DNA of 64,000 nucleotides from Macrolepiota albuminosa. Taxonomy: Eukaryota > Basidiomycota > Agaricomycetes > Agaricales > Agaricaceae. The stretch spans positions 63,811 through 127,810 of the forward strand of contig JAMWFC010000108.1 of assembly GCA_027475525.1 (NCBI GenBank), read 5' to 3'. Below the pieces are notes generated by a model that saw nothing but the letters and a program-made list of their open reading frames with translations, had not been told where the DNA came from and made no database searches. This document shows, piece by piece, positions 20,189 to 31,936 of this stretch. Position numbers and translations under genes: made by a program. The number at the start of each line of letters is the position of its first letter. Within the stretch, counting starts at the first letter, position 1.

Positions 20189-21367
20189 CTTACCAACTCC
20201 TTGTCTAGATGCTGGATAATCCATGCCTCTTTCGCTTCAAGACTTGGCACAAGATTGCCAAATATGGAAAGTGCTGCAATGAGGCGTGACTCGATGTAGT
20301 CAACAACCTCTTGCAAATTTTCTAGTACAGTAGCTTGGGACATGACATTGTGTGATACAGAGGTAGATGCCATTGCACTCTTGCTTGTAGAAGCGAATAC
20401 TGCTATGTATCAGATTTTTGTGTCTTGTAAACAAAAGTGATTTTCAACAATTCCATTGCACATGACTGTCACAAATCCATTCCGATCATCTGCTGATGGC
20501 AGCAAGCTGCATCCATCAGTTCAATCCGTCTGTGCATCCACCATTTTCACAGCGGATCTCTTGCAGTTTGGGGGGGAATAAAATCAGGAAGCACCCGCCT
20601 AAATTTATCAATTGCCATTGAGGCCAATTCTTGCCACATGGCCACCTTTTTGTGGGCATATTACTGGAGACCTCTTTTCTTCACTGACATACTGCGCTTC
20701 AACCAAATATCTGCCTGGTTGAAGAAATACTGAGCTGTCTAGTCCATTTCACTTGTGACAAGCTGACATTCCTCTGTCCATCTGTTGCGTTGTGCTCTAG
20801 CACATAGATAATGAACACGATTAACTGAAGAGATATGTTCATGAACGGATGTAATGATAATGGAAATGTTAACAAGAGGACTCACATTCAGAAATGATTG
20901 CAGATTCATTTTCTGCATCAGAATTAGAGTGCCATATCCAAGATACCTTGATCCTTGATGAACCAGGAATGTTGGGATCTTGTATAGCTGTGCTTGCATT
21001 CAAATCCACTTTCTGTAGAACTGGATACTTTCTCTGAATGCTGGGGTCCGATCCCAGCCACAGCAGAGCACTGCGGCAATGTGCATAGGCACGAGACTTC
21101 ACCAGGATTGAGGCCTGGATTCTTTGAAGAGATGCGTAAGCTCGAGTTTTCACATTCTTGCTTGGGGCGACCTGGACGACATGAGAATATAGGAATGATT
21201 TCTCTGCAATGAATTCCCGAAGGGCTTGCAGGAGCCTTTCAATTTGAATCAAGCGCAGATTGCGCTCTATCATTGTTAATGGTGAGACATTACCCATGAT
21301 CATAAATGGGAAGGAGATTTCAAAATCTTCTGGAACAACTACATCTATTGGTTCAAGGTTATCTGCC

Positions 21368-21538
21368 GCACTACAACCTCAAACTCTAGCACCTGTGTAC
21401 TTCCAAGAGCATCCTTGCACCTCACCCAGAACTCTGGAACTCGCTTTTCTGTTGTCTGGAGATACTCTGTAGACTTCAAGTCAGCCTTGTAAGAACCTGC
21501 TTGCCATCAGAAGTCCCTGTTGTCAGCAGAACCTGACA
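21368..21538. repeat. Partial S1-like LTR
   Basis: It ends CAGCAGAACCTGACA, matching the last bases of the solo LTR at 8389-9154, but it is truncated at the junction with KDZ copy 3. The match over the rest is weak by eye. Confidence 0.4.
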
Positions 21539-22090
21539 AACTCAAGCTACATGCTTGAATCTCTGGACTGCTTGAACAGACTGTAAATGTGGTTCTCTCT
21601 GATGATCTGAATATGGATAATGCTGCTTTTTACCAGATGACTGTTTTAGGTTCTGCTGCTTCTGTTTTCACTGTGCAACATTCCATTGTAGAGCAGCGCT
21701 GCTCTCCTAGCATGCTTTTGGCTGGTTCTTCAGAAGTTGTGAATACCTCTTCTGAAAACAACCTATTGTGGGCCTTCCATGGTCTACTTCTGGATGTGAG
21801 GAGTTTGCTATCATCAGCAGATAAGGTCTACTCTCATAAAGTTGTTAAATCCCTTGAAGAAGAGATGTTTGAGTATATTCCCTTGGATCTTTTGACAGAC
21901 AAGGCATGTTGGCAGACTACTCATGAACCTCCTCCTCTGGAGTCCTTTTTTGTCATTTTAAATGGTAAACTGTGACTTCCAAATGCCTTCTTTGATACCT
22001 TGAAAAAGTCAAAGATGACCTTTAATAACTGGTGTGCAGCATGAGACAATCTTGTTCGTGCTATATGTTCACACCTTCATACTGACTCTG
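21539..22090 (+). other. Unrecognised fragment with a 128-codon open frame
   Basis: An open frame at about 21589-21975 reads LNMDNAAFYQMTVLG and later EPPPLESFFVIL. Codon use and composition look like decayed coding sequence, but I do not recognise it. It is bounded by an LTR scrap on the left and R1c on the right. Confidence 0.3.
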
Positions 22091-22091
22091 A

Positions 22092-22245
22092 CACATAGAG
22101 ACATCACAACGGTACGTGTCATACGTTGTACGGGAGCCCGCTTTGTGCTGTACCATACGTGTCCAGCGCACATAGAGACATCACAACGGTACGTGTCATA
22201 CGTTGTACGGGAGCCCGCTTTGTGCTGTACCATACGTGTCCAGCG
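22092..22245. repeat. 77-bp tandem duplication
   Basis: 22092-22168 is repeated exactly at 22169-22245, at the start of R1c. Confidence 0.9.
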
Positions 22246-22785
22246 GAGTCTGCTACACTGGAGCGGAGCAGTCCCCACAGTGCCATAGAATACAGAGCCG
22301 CAGACGTGTCACAATGTGCTGTATGACACGGTCCAGTGGATCGATAAAAGGCGGGCACACACATGCGCATGCAGGCCCGGCGGATGCCAGCAGACACTAG
22401 CAGACGTCAATGTGCATCAGCGGCCGCCGGCAGGCATCAGCACATGAGTGAAAACCTCCTCCATTGGTGGACTTCATGGCATGAATAAACCCTCTTCGAG
22501 GTTCCCCACTTCCCTCCCTGCAATAACTCGAGGCTGCGCGTCTCCCCTTCCATCCTTTTCCCACCCCCGACGCCAGCATACATCCACGAAAGGGCCCTGA
22601 AAATCTATGCAGGCCTATGCAAGCCACCAGCGGACATCCATGCAGACGTACGTCGACAGACTCAAACCTACGCGGGCCCTCCCAGGCCTGTGCAGGACAC
22701 CAGCGGACATCCACAGAGGCCTATGCAGGTCCACAGAGTCTGGTTGGACCAAGTAAAAAAGTAACTTTGTCTTGCCCGCCGTATG

Positions 22786-22863
22786 TCTGTGGGAGGGAAT
22801 TGAACCCCCAGCCTTGGGAAAGCCTCCAGCAACGGAACACACATTTAACCGTTGCACCACAGG
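22786..22863 (-). tRNA. tRNA-like core of R1c
   Basis: Minus-strand TCTGTGG/CCACAGG ends enclose a GCAACGGTTAAA D-arm and a GGTTCAATTCC-like T-arm. One mismatch in the acceptor stem argues against function. Confidence 0.45.
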
Positions 22864-23253
22864 TCCATTACTAATGGATAGATTCAAAGGTCGGATAACA
22901 CAATGAACGGACACCCACCTACGTTTCCGCAGGTTCCCGTATGGATTTTTTGAGGTGGAAGGGGGGTGGCATACCTCCCAAAAGAGTTTTTGTGGCCTGA
23001 AAGGGGCATTGGCATCAGCAGCCATCAGCTGGCATCTGTCGGAGTTCGTCGGCAGCCGTTGTGACCCGCTGGCATCCGTCGGCAGCCGTCGTGACCCGCT
23101 GGCATCCGTCGGCATCCGCCGGATATCCGCTGGTATCCGTCGGCAACCTTCAGCAACCCCCAGCATCGTCCGGCATCGTCCGGCATCAGGGCAGGAGAGA
23201 AGAAACAGGGTGCGTGGGTGTCCACCGCATGGGGTGGCGTCTCGGAGAGCGTG

Positions 23254-23407
23254 GGGGGTGGCGGAAGAGGGATGGGGGTGGGGAGAAAGAGGGGGAAGGG
23301 GGAAGGGGAGGAGCGTGGGTGTCCGCTGGTGGGGGTGGCGGAAGAGGGATGGGGGTGGGGAGAAAGAGGGGGAAGGGGGAAGGGGAGGAGCATGGGTGTC
23401 CGCTGGT
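23254..23407. repeat. 77-bp tandem duplication
   Basis: 23254-23330 is repeated at 23331-23407. Confidence 0.88.
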
Positions 23408-23452
23408 ATGCCAGCAGACGTCAGGTCAGGAGGGAGGAGGGAAGTGGGGTGC

Positions 23453-23606
23453 ATGTGGTGGATGGGGGTGGCGTGTGAGGTAGTGTGGGGAGTGGAGAGG
23501 ATGGCACTGGGGAGAAAGAGGGGGAAGGGATGTGGTGGATGGGGGTGGCGTGTGAGGTAGTGTGGGGAGTGGAGAGGATGGCACTGGGGAGAAAGAGGGG
23601 GAAGGG
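23453..23606. repeat. 77-bp tandem duplication
   Basis: 23453-23529 is repeated at 23530-23606. Confidence 0.88.
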
Positions 23607-24370
23607 TGGAAGAGAGTGCGTGAGTGTCTGCTGTTCGCTGGCATGCCAGTGGATGGTAGTGGACGGTAGCTGACGTCGGCATGTGAGCCAGCTGATGTCA
23701 GCGGTGCAACCAGTCCCAGTAGTTCAGTGGAATATTCATTTATTGATATTCAATATTGTGTATAGCGGTGGGTTCTACTCCCCCTACTCCACCTTAATGG
23801 GGTCTAATGGTGACAATGGAATATTGAGAGGAGGGTTGGACTCCTGCTAGTGACAAATATTTTAATAGGGCCTGTAAGCCCTAATAAAATATCCGTTCAT
23901 CACTCGCTAGCATCATCAAGTTGATCCGTTAAAAACGCTAGAAATTACTGAAGTGGGTATGGGTTGGACGAAGTTGCGCATAGTCACGAGATCTGGAATG
24001 ACCACATGCGCAAAGACGAGCAACCCATGCCACTGCAGAAATCTCTGGAGTTTTAAACGGATCACATTAATGATGCTAGCGGACATCAGTGGCCTGCTGC
24101 TCAAATATGCACTAGCAGGAGTCGAACCCACCTCTTGTGCACAATATGAAATATCAATTTATCAATATTCCATTGTACCACAGGCGCTTACTTAGAAGGG
24201 GTCAAACCTGCCTGTCAGTGGCCTATGGTAGTTGATCTAACCCACTCAATTTTCAGTATTGTGTGGAGTGGCAGGTTCAACTCCCCTAGTCCACCATAAT
24301 GACGTATAATGGTGTCTTTTTATACTGCTGCATTTTTGCACTAGATGTAAACTGTACTAATTTTTGGTAA

Positions 24371-24448
24371 GGATCTGTGGTCAAATGGAATATTGATACA
24401 TTGATATTTCATATTGTGCACAAGAGCCGGGTTCGAATCCCACTAGTG
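24371..24448 (+). tRNA. tRNA-like SINE head with intact A and B boxes
   Basis: A-box TGGTCAAATGG (24378-24388) and B-box GGTTCGAATCC (24430-24440), ending CACTAGTGCA. The AT-rich anticodon region does not fold convincingly. Confidence 0.5.
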
Positions 24449-24715
24449 CACATCATTATACATGACATAACTTTGTTTTACTAATTGTTATTTACGTCTA
24501 TATTCTTTCTACTGCCCAATTCGAGGGTTCGAGTCCCCCTTGTGTAATCGTTGAAGAGTGTGTTGTTTTTTGCGTTCATGAGAGTGGCATAACGGAACAA
24601 AACAATGGGACGGTTAATCTTAGTGGACCTGAGTCCTGTCCAAACTAATTGAAATGTCTGTAGTAAAGTGCTGTAGCCTAGTACACAATACTAGAGTGAT
24701 ATTTATGTATAATCC

Positions 24716-24869
24716 ACAGAATGTCCTGTGGTCTAGCAGAATATTGTCACTTTATGTTCCTTCTAGTGCACAACTGGAGGTAATGGATCAAAACAGAATG
24801 TCCTGTGGTCTAGCAGAATATTGTCACTTTATGTTCCTTCTAGTGCACAACTGGAGGTAATGGATCAAA
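24716..24869. repeat. 77-bp tandem duplication
   Basis: 24716-24792 is repeated at 24793-24869. Confidence 0.9.
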
Positions 24870-24968
24870 CAGATTTATAATGGATTCGTCAGCGGCACAA
24901 CAGGACGGATAATCTTGACAAAAAATAACCAACGGAAAAGCCAAGAATTATAGTAACTAAGGATTAAA

Positions 24969-27146
24969 TTACTTGTCCGATGTGTATTCCTCCTCTTCAT
25001 TAGATTCATGTAATGTGTCTGAATAGAACAAATCCTCATCAAGCAGGTAGTCTGCTGTCAAAAATGCAAAGTCATCCGGTGTATATGGCCCTTGAGGTCT
25101 GGAAAGTGTGATGTCTTCATAGTTTGCTATCAGGCCTGACGATGAAGATGGTGAGGGTGACTCTGACATATCAACAGACACATCATCAGTACGACTAGCT
25201 TGATTGAAAGGGCCAATGGGCCTACATTGACCATGTTTTGCTCTAGCACGAAATTCTTGTTCTGTTGAAATAAATTAACTATGATTACCAGTGCCAAATT
25301 ATACTCACGTTGTTGATACAATTCGTTAATTCTTCTCTGATCCTCACATCGAGTCATACGATTACCAGTGCCAAATTATACTCACGTTGTTGATACAATT
25401 CGTTAATTCTTCTCTGATCCTCACATCGAGTCATACATGTCTCATATTCCTCCCACTCCTGGACATTTTTACCAGTAGGTAGGGTTGGAGAAGGAGATTG
25501 TTGGAAGGGGGAAGACGGGATTTGAAGAGCCGTTACATCAAAAAGCGGTGGAAGATTTTCTTCGTCATCAGCTGCCATGCCTCCATCCGTCTCTTCTGCC
25601 ATTACAAGAAATAGCGGCAAAAGGTTTTCTTCGTCCTCAGTCGCCATACATCCACCGCTCCGGACTTCCGTTTGTCCGCCGTCATCGGCCGCCATGGTCT
25701 CCATCGCTGTTAGTCCTTCTGCTCCTTCACCAACAATGAATAGAGGTGGCAAAGAATCGTCGTCCATCTCCTCTTCTGCAGGAATGAACAAAGGGGGCAA
25801 ATCATTGTCTTCAGTCTCCTCTTCCGCAGGAATGAACAAAGGAGGCAAAGAATCCTCTTCCATCTCCTCTTGCGCAGGAATAAACAAAGGTGGCAAAGAT
25901 TTGTCTTCCATCTCCTCTTCTGCAGGAATGAACAAAGGCGGCAAAGATTCGTCTTCCGTCTCCTCTTCCGCAGGAATGAACAAAGGAGGGATACCCTCTA
26001 AGTCAGGGTCACTAATGGATGGATTAGAGATATCCACCTGGTCATTGTCAGTTTCCCCCAGCTCCCTGAATGTCCCACGGACATGAGCTGCTGGGGCGGA
26101 AGGAAGTTGGGATGCCGGTTGAACCACAACACAAGAGTTTTCCATTGTAGGGCCATACACCAGTCCAGGTTTACTCTGACTGTAGAGGTGGTGGAATGGA
26201 TGTTGTGCGCTCGAGGGTTCGATATGTGTCAAGGATGGCCATTGGGGAGAGTCGACATCAGGGAGAGTGGTAGGATGGGCCATGGAGAGGCAGTCTTGAG
26301 GATCAGGCTGCTCACTATCAATACTGTTGGTATGGGACTTGATGCCTGTCAATTGGCCCGTCCAAGCAGGATCCATGAACCTGGCAACGGAACTGACAAC
26401 GGAAGCAGCAACGGACTTGCTGCCAGCAAACAGGCGGATCATATCGTTGGCCGTTGGCACATGTTCTGTCCTATCCAGCGACCGCCACTTGTCTAGGGCT
26501 AGAAGCGTCCGCTGGTGGCCCCTGGTGGATCCGCTACCTACAAATACACAGAGCAAATTGTCTGGTGCTGGGATGGACACCAATCCATCGGATGGCAATG
26601 TCATGGGCAGCTGGCGGTTGCATGCCAAGAAGCTTTCAAAAGAGTGGAAGCCTTGCTGATGTACGAGAAGGCAATGCTCCAGCGTTTCATTGCTTAAGAC
26701 CTGAACATCCTCTCGGCCAATGTGGTTCCACCAATCACAGCCATACAGATTTCTAATAAGACCTTGACGGCCATCAACAAACTCCAGGATCTCTGTGGGC
26801 AAAGTTTGCTGATTTTGGAGAGGGAAAAATCAGCTCATGCTTTTGATAATGTCTGGGACATTGCAGACCACATTATTTAGTGATGCTGCCCTCAGATATG
26901 ACAATACAAAGTTCTATGGCCCACATTCAGATCATAATATATTTACATATTTTGAAGTTATCTTATCAACTCCTTGTTTAAATGCTGGATAATCCATGCC
27001 TCTTCCGCTTCAAGACTTGGCACAAGATTGCCAAATATGGAAAGTGCTGCAATGAGGCGTGACTCGATGTAGTCAACAACCTCTTGCAAATTTTCTAGTA
27101 CAGTAGCTTGGGACATGACATTGTGTGATACAGAGGTAGATGCCAT
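24969..27146 (-). CDS. KDZ-downstream acidic-repeat companion gene, copy 2 (best copy)
   Basis: Three exons on the minus strand. Exon 1 is 27146 to about 26970 (MASTSVSHNVMSQ to IQHLNKEL). The intron ends AAATCAG near 26816. Exon 2 is about 26815-25315, and a short intron starts GTGAGTATA and ends TTTCAACAG near 25260. Exon 3 ends YTSDK with its stop at 24969. Exon 2 begins QTLPTEILEFVDGRQGL and contains YGCDWWNHIG. A Pro/Ser-rich part precedes six tandem acidic repeats of about 19-20 residues with core LPPLFIPAEEE (25990-25720), then two weaker ones (LLPLFLV, LPPLFDV). A 77-bp duplication (25283-25436) spans the exon 2 end. The protein would be about 650 residues, acidic, with no membrane segment. 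I know no family for it. Its constant position after the transposase suggests it is part of the element. Confidence 0.6.
25283..25436. repeat. 77-bp tandem duplication
   Basis: 25283-25359 is repeated at 25360-25436. Collapsing it leaves one clean splice donor for the companion gene. Confidence 0.9.
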
Positions 27147-27372
27147 TGCACTCTTGCTTGTAGAAGCAAATACTGCTATGTATCAGATTTTTGTGCCTTG
27201 TAAACAAAAGTGATTTTCAACAATTCCATCACACGTGACTGTCACAAATCCGTTCTGATCATCCGCTGATGGCAGCAAGCTACATCCATCAGTTCAATCT
27301 GTCTCTGCATCCGTCACATCAATCGGTCTCTGCATCCGTCACATCAATCTGTCTGTGCATCCACCATTTTCA

Positions 27373-29310
27373 CAGCGGATCTCTTGCAGTTTGGGGGGGA
27401 ATAAAATCAGGAAGCACCCGCCTAAATTTATCAATTGCCATCGAGGCCAATTCTTGCCACATGGCCACCTTTTTGTGGGCATATGACTGGAGACCTCTTT
27501 TCTTCACTGACATACCACGCTTCGACCAAATATCTGCCTGGTTGAAGAAATACCGAACTGTCCACTCCATTTCACTCGTGACAAGCTGACATTCCTCTGT
27601 CTATCTGTTGTGTTGTGCTCTAGCACGTAGATAATGAACACGATTAACTGAAGAGATATGTTCACGAACGGATGTAATGATAATGGAAATGTTAACAAGA
27701 GGACTCACATTCAGAAATGATTGCAGATTCATTTTCTGCATCAGAATTAGAGTGCCATATCCAAGATACCTTGATCCTTGATGAACCAGGAATGTTGGGA
27801 TCTCATATAGCTGTGCTTGCATTCAAATCCGCTTTCTGTAGAACTGGATACTTTCTCTGAATGCTGGGGTCTGATCCCAGTCGCAGCAGAGCACTGCGGC
27901 ATCGTGCATAGGCACGAGCCTTCACCAGGATTGAGGCCTGGATTCTTTGAAGAGATGCGCGAGCTCGAGTTTTCACATTCTTGCTTGGGGCGACCCGGAC
28001 GACATGAGAATATAGGAATGATTTCTCTGCAATAAATTCCCAAAGGGCTTGCAGGAGCCTTTCAATTTGAATCAAGCGCAGATTGCGCTCTATCATTGTT
28101 AATGGTGAGACATTACCCATGATCATAAATGGGAAGGAGATTTCAAAATCTTCTGGAACAACTACATCCGTTGGTTCAAGGTTATCCGCCATTTCATTGT
28201 TGTCAAAGGCTCCGGGAACTTCATCTGGTTCCAGGGGGGCAGTCCGCCTTCCACCAGCAATGAACCCGCTCCTGTCCTGAGAAGCAGCAAGGACATTGAG
28301 TCGAACCCTTAATATTTCTCTTTCCACCTCGACCTTTTGCCGATCATCATTGCTTGCATGCCGATTCAAACGGCGAACCTGGTCCTGAATTGCAATTCTG
28401 AGCATCCAATTAGTGAAATAGTTTGGGCCATCAGCAATACACCTTACTGCTGCTCCTCAATGTCAAGGGCAAGTTGAATCCAGAAGGAATGAATATCCGT
28501 CGCTGCAACATCCGTTGAGTGGTTTCCACTGTCTGCTGCCATTTGGTCTTCACTTGCACTATTGAAGGTCATTGTACGAGCTTTCAGAATATCCATTGCT
28601 TTATGGTTTCCCTCCTCTCTGAGCCTTTCTGCCTTAGCTATTCCAGCTTCCCAGCTTGTTAGTAAATCCGTTGATATTCCAACGGATCGCTTGGTGAAAT
28701 ATTGAATGGCTGCATCTCTCATCTCAACAGCAGTCCTGTACTTTCGACATAGGAATGGAACCATGTCAAGCAGCTTCTTCCAGTTTGAGTCACACATGTG
28801 ATCATCAAGGATTTCTGCCCGATGTGCCAAGGTAGCCATATGGGCCATCTGTGAGACTTCATTTAGTGTAGACCAGAGACTTTTCTTTTAGTTATCTCCT
28901 CAGCCAAATGACCGGCCCCGGGAATGAAGGACGGGGCAAAGCGGAAAAAACAATCCTCCTTATGCCCATGGACATGAAGAAGTCCTATTGCAAAGTCCAC
29001 GAGTAGATTATCTGGCAGGACTTCTCCGGCCTCGGCAAGCCGTTCAGAAAATTTGACACACCACTGGCATGCTATGTCATATACCAGTAGGAGATGCTGA
29101 ATCCCATCCATGTTGGTCGTCTTAACTGCCCGTGTGATGGAAAAGTCTGTGTAAACCTGGCCTTCACCACGGGTCAAGTTTGTTACACTATTAGGAGCAA
29201 AGCAGCCGTGCCGTGTACATGCCGTTGCAACAATACCAGTAATGTCACATGACTTGTTCATCATCAGGGCCTTTTCAATAGCTTTGAATGTGTTTTCACA
29301 AGCAGCTCCC
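27373..29310 (-). pseudogene. KDZ-family transposase, copy 2 (5' truncated)
   Basis: It starts at the conserved intron acceptor (about 29310-29297) with GAACENTF and KAIEKALMMNKSCDITG. It continues through YDIACQWCVKF, HGHKEDCFFRFAP...GAGHLAEEI, WSTLNEVSQMAHM...LDDH, VRRLNRHASND and the C-terminal RAQ...YAHKKVAMW, ending ARDPL at 27370. It lacks the CxC1, CPTCPQP and DGNF exons. It shares with copy 1 the frameshift after AEEITKRK and the one after DIEEQQ, but lacks the TAA before YAHKKV. The companion gene follows 3' as in copy 1. Confidence 0.78.
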
Positions 29311-29390
29311 TAGACAGACGGAGGTCCAAGAATGTATGTGGTGCCATTATTCTTTAAACAATTTTGACACCAATTATAGTCATGACAATA

Positions 29391-30857
29391 TGTCATACTT
29401 GACCCATGCTAACCGACCTACCTTTCAAGACTCCTTTCCTGACCTTGTTAGTGACCTCAACAAGAAGATGATGGATTACATGTCTGCTCTTCTTGGTAGA
29501 GACATGCTGTCCAACATGCAATCACCCCATGATTTGACTCCTCCTATCCTTACATGCCATGACCTCATCCTTGATCTGGATAGGGATGGATTCCCAATAT
29601 TACCAGCAGATCCAGGACCAAATATATTTCAAACTCGGGCAGAATTGGAAATGCTTGTCCGGGACTATCTAAATACTCATTACAGTGAATCCTAGTTTTC
29701 TCCACCTTTGCTCATCATCTGATCACTCCATCAGAAATTGCGTCTGGTTACCGTTATAAATCTGCTCCTTACAAGGCAGTGAGGACCAATGATCAGCAAT
29801 TCATACATTCAAGGTATCTTCCAGAGGGTCTGATATTCCAAGATCCTCATAATCTTGGTCGGCCTGAGCTATTGCGTCTGCTGAACTTCTGGAGAGACCG
29901 TCAAGGACAGTATGGATCCGGTGACACCTTCCGCTGGACGGTTTATCTCAACCGTCACAAGCAGCCAGTAGCTGCCGAGTACGGCACCCGAGCTGATCGT
30001 GAAAAAAATGTGGCAGCAGCAGCAGCACATAAGGCTACACGCAAAAATGGAGGGAAAAATCGGAAACAGAGGCCAACACCATCAGCGGTAGTCGATGGCA
30101 ACAGTAGGACCATTGCTAATGATGGAGCCGCTGATGGCGGATCCGCTTTAGTCACCGGATCTGCGGTAGTCGATGCAACAGTAGGACCATTGCTAATGAT
30201 GGAGCCGCTGATGGCGGATCCGCTTTAGTCACCGGATCTGCGGTAGTCGATGGCAACAGTAGATCCGCTTTAGTCACCGGATCTTCAGCCAACTTGGAGT
30301 GGCAACGGGGGCCTACACTTCCCCTGTCACCTAGCGTACCACACACACCACTGCCTGACTTACAGGAGGAACCTCCTGTCTTGCGCTCACCGCACACTCC
30401 CCAGCCTCAGCGCCACAACAGATCCACGGTTCACAACGAATCCCAACCAAATGTATCAGCTTCCGCTCACGATGAGTTCGCTCTTGACGAATCCGTTCAT
30501 GACGGATGTGTTGATGATACAGCAGTGGTAGATGCCACTACCATCCACCTCTTACAACAAAGAGGATGGAGCCATCCAGACCCTCCAATTAATGGCCCTA
30601 GTGATGGTTCCCCTAGATATAGAGTGTCAAGAAGGGTGCTCGACATTCTTCAAGATGAGGACAATGACCAATTTGAAGGTGAGGGAAGGCCGGCATTACA
30701 AAACCAAAAGAAGCGCAAGGCATTGCCTAACCAATTGTCAACAAATTCCAAGCGACCCCGCAAGTCTCAAGCACAAATGCTACAGGAAGATGCAGCTCGA
30801 TACATTGATATGTCTACACCAGCCAAAAGAAGTAGCAGCCGCACTAAGGTCATTTGA
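29391..30857 (+). CDS. KDZ-associated hypothetical gene, divergent from KDZ copy 2
   Basis: Exon 1 (29391-29695) begins MSYLTHANRPTFQDSFPDL. A second exon from about 29740 carries YRYKSAPYKAVRTNDQQF, LRLLNFWRDRQ and FRWTVYLNRHKQPVAAEYG. A Lys/Arg-rich stretch, a Pro-rich stretch and a basic C-terminus (KKRKALPNQ, SKRPRKSQAQ) follow, ending near 30857. A 77-bp duplication at 30099-30252 breaks the frame. Reading it once makes the frame continuous. The 3' end matches that of the minus-strand remnant at 11950-12850, so they belong to one family. No function recognised; the basic tail suggests nuclear or DNA-binding (inference). Confidence 0.5.
30099..30252. repeat. 77-bp tandem duplication
   Basis: 30099-30175 is repeated at 30176-30252. 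Collapsing it restores the open frame across the site. Confidence 0.92.
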
Positions 30858-31328
30858 CCAGTCTGCCGTCATTGATGTGGGGAAGGGGGGAATGTTATAT
30901 TACATTTTTGTAAACTATAGGGTTACAAGAATGTACGAATGTCTGTCATAGCGAAAAAAAAAATATGATACTGTGTAGTAAATAACAATTAGCTAAGCAG
31001 GTCAAAAATTCTAAACAGTGAGACAAAAATGCAATAGTAGGAATCAAACCTGTCTACTGCAAGACATAATAAAGACCAATGGATAATATTCCACTAGACC
31101 ACCGATGCTTACTTTACATTGCTGACGCTTCATGTATAATGCTATGGTGTAAATCAATATCAGTCTAATATTCCGCTACAAACTATGGTTTTCCTCTTTC
31201 CTGTATACTTCTATGGTGTAAATACATATCAGTCTAATATTGTCAATTCAATACAGATGCACCAGTTGCAGTAAAATCTCTATCCGTTCAAATTCTGTAT
31301 GGGTCTGTTTGTGCACTACATGAACACC

Positions 31329-31482
31329 GTCCTGACTTGTAGCAAGCACCTGTGGTACAATGGAATATTCATCAATTGATATTTCATATTGTGCACAAGA
31401 AGTGGGTCCTGACTTGTAGCAAGCACCTGTGGTACAATGGAATATTCATCAATTGATATTTCATATTGTGCACAAGAAGTAG
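31329..31482. repeat. 77-bp tandem duplication
   Basis: 31329-31405 versus 31406-31482, period 77, one mismatch near the end. Confidence 0.85.
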
Positions 31483-31500
31483 GTTCGACTCCCACTAGTT
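31412..31500 (+). tRNA. tRNA-like SINE head
   Basis: A-box TGGTACAATGG (31430-31440) and B-box GGTTCGACTCC (31482-31492), with CACTAGT tail. SINE-like, not a normal tRNA. Confidence 0.5.
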
Positions 31501-31936
31501 CACATTATATAATAGCAGCAGGCCGCTGACATCCGCTAGCGTCATGAATTTGATCCGTTGAAAACTCCAGAGATTTCTGCAGTGGCATAAGATGGACAAG
31601 TTTGCGCATGTGTTCATTCCAGTGCTCATGACAAGTTGATAATGCACTGTGGCTAACTACCTCTGTGCTGGTCTTTGTAACAAAGGTAGTCAGCCCTGGT
31701 GTATTGTCACTTGTCATGTGAACTGGAATGATCTCATGCGTCAACTCCTCCATCCTATCCCGCTTCAGTAATTGCTAGAGTTTTGGTCAGATCCACTACC
31801 ACAGGCGCATACTACAGGTCAGTATGATGTATATGTAGAGCAAAAATGCACCCATATAAAAACACAGCATTAGTCCCTGTTAAGGTGAAGTAGGAGTAGA
31901 ACCCACCACTGTACACAATATTGAATATCAATAAAT

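Larger units (their letters stand above)
19466..21367 (-). pseudogene. KDZ copy 3 fragment (transposase 3' end plus companion exon 1)
   Basis: Reading right to left: the transposase C-terminal part (21367-20566) has ICREF/LLQALREF, VQVAPSKNVKTR and NRVHYLCARAQRNRW, with the same TAA before YAHKKV as copy 1. Then come the spacer and companion exon 1 (20373-20194), beginning MASTSVSHNVMSQ without the 34-bp loss of copy 1. Its intron continues at 19689-19466. The S3 solo LTR 19690-20188 sits exactly at the exon-intron boundary. Both outer ends are truncated by other repeats. Confidence 0.7.
22097..23700 (+). repeat. Dispersed repeat R1, copy c (most complete)
   Basis: It begins GACATCACAACGGTACG and runs through all modules to the GCTGGCATGCCAG palindrome. 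It contains a minus-strand tRNA-like unit and two 77-bp duplications. Long open frames here come from the low-complexity C/G-rich repeats and are not genes. Confidence 0.8.
23701..24870 (+). repeat. tRNA-like SINE field
   Basis: Several tRNA-like units share GTGGAATATTC and ATTGATATT cores with B-boxes, for example at 23715-23790, 24110-24190 (minus) and 24371-24448. No protein gene is supported. Confidence 0.55.

Noticed and set aside
22615..23682. A 355-codon minus-strand open frame
   Set aside because: Made of R1 repeat modules (Pro/Ser/His-rich, tRNA-like segment and minisatellite). Length comes from composition and from duplications.
6100..24450. Genuine nuclear tRNA genes
   Set aside because: A and B boxes are good in places but the anticodon arms do not fold, and the units are repeated with drift. 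Listed as tRNA-like SINE parts only.
25720..25990. CRISPR-like regular repeats
   Set aside because: The regular units encode the LPPLFIPAEEE protein repeats, with no unique spacers, and the genome is eukaryotic.
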